DNA of 13,863 nt, from contig CAZUQP010000007.1 of NCBI GenBank assembly GCA_964622455.1, positions 1 through 13,863 of the forward strand, written 5' to 3'. The position numbers and the translations under genes are program-made. Below the pieces are notes generated by a model. That model had not been told where the DNA came from and made no database searches. It saw only the letters and a list, made by a program, of their open reading frames with translations. Source of the stretch: CAZUQP01 sp964622455 (GTDB taxonomy: Bacteria > Pseudomonadota > Gammaproteobacteria > DSM-16500). Positions 13,788 to 13,863 of this stretch are shown here, one piece after another. Within the stretch, counting starts at the first letter, position 1; every line of letters begins with the position of its first letter.

Positions 13788-13863
13788 CAGTTAAAAAAAT
13801 GAGTAACTATTCACGAGAGTGTTAAACAAAAAAACCGACGTCCCGCGGCTTTGTCCGCGGGGT
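13788..13863. other. Intergenic tail after the GtrB-type gene
   Basis: Seventy-six non-coding bases run from the end of the GtrB-type gene to the right edge. They hold an A-run (13828-13834) and the GC-rich inverted repeat described separately. I see no start codon with a plausible gene behind it. Confidence 0.6.
13842..13861. repeat. GC-rich inverted repeat at right edge (REP-like or terminator)
   Basis: A perfect seven-base stem, CCCGCGG (13842-13848) and CCGCGGG (13855-13861), flanks a six-base loop CTTTGT. Its G+C content is far above the surrounding sequence. Read on the minus strand, the hairpin is followed after seven bases by seven T, an imperfect match to a Rho-independent terminator for a gene entering from the right. 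It could equally be one unit of a dispersed palindromic intergenic repeat. The window ends two bases beyond it, so its full extent is unknown. Confidence 0.6.

Noticed and set aside
1..13863. tRNA, rRNA, CRISPR array, transposase or integrase
   Set aside because: Almost all bases are accounted for by protein genes, and I saw no cloverleaf-like, regularly spaced repeat or transposase-like sequence.

Overview
The window comes from a bacterial chromosome of moderately low G+C and is almost entirely a surface-polysaccharide (O-antigen or capsule type) locus. It is preceded by the end of a pilin-like gene cluster. Gene style (Shine-Dalgarno starts, dense overlapping operon, a WcaJ-type initiating transferase, a type IV prepilin signal) fits a Gram-negative gammaproteobacterium. 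A Legionella/Coxiella-like host is my impression only; no rRNA or other taxonomic marker is present.

Layout. (1) 2-1559, + strand: the 3' end of an unrecognised gene, then a long cysteine-rich protein with a clean type IV prepilin/pseudopilin N-terminus. (2) 1575-2972, - strand: a full-length WcaJ-type undecaprenyl-phosphate hexose-1-phosphate transferase, which would load the first sugar on the lipid carrier. (3) 2973-3072: a divergent intergenic region with a plausible promoter for the + strand operon. (4) 3073-12419, + strand: eight genes whose seven junctions all overlap by 1-29 bases, so they are probably one translationally coupled operon. In order: a GT4 glycosyltransferase, RfbF, RfbG, an RfbH-like dehydratase, a sugar SDR, an acetolactate-synthase-like ThDP enzyme, a 3-dehydroquinate-synthase-like cyclase, and a NeuB-like PEP-condensing enzyme. 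(5) 12420-13787: a GtrA-family membrane protein (-) and a GtrB-type polyprenyl-phosphate glycosyltransferase (+), transcribed away from each other. (6) 13788-13863: a short intergenic tail with a GC-rich inverted repeat at the window edge.

How the genes may work together. RfbF makes CDP-glucose, RfbG turns it into CDP-4-keto-6-deoxyglucose, and the RfbH-like enzyme would remove the 3-hydroxyl. The ThDP enzyme resembles YerE of Yersinia, which adds a two-carbon unit from pyruvate to the C4 ketone, and the SDR could be the finishing ketoreductase. That points to a CDP-activated, 4-C-branched 3,6-dideoxy sugar of the yersiniose class. The RfbH-like protein lacks all four cysteines that hold the [2Fe-2S] cluster in the characterised enzyme, and no reductase partner is visible, so a different deoxygenation chemistry is likely.

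The last two operon genes are the most unusual. A PEP-condensing NeuB-fold enzyme next to a DHQ-synthase-fold cyclase mirrors the first two steps of the shikimate pathway, but inside a polysaccharide operon. A carbocyclic or ulosonic-acid-derived sugar is a reasonable hypothesis; it is inference, not shown. No CMP-sugar synthetase, flippase, polymerase or ABC exporter lies in the window, so the locus is incomplete here.
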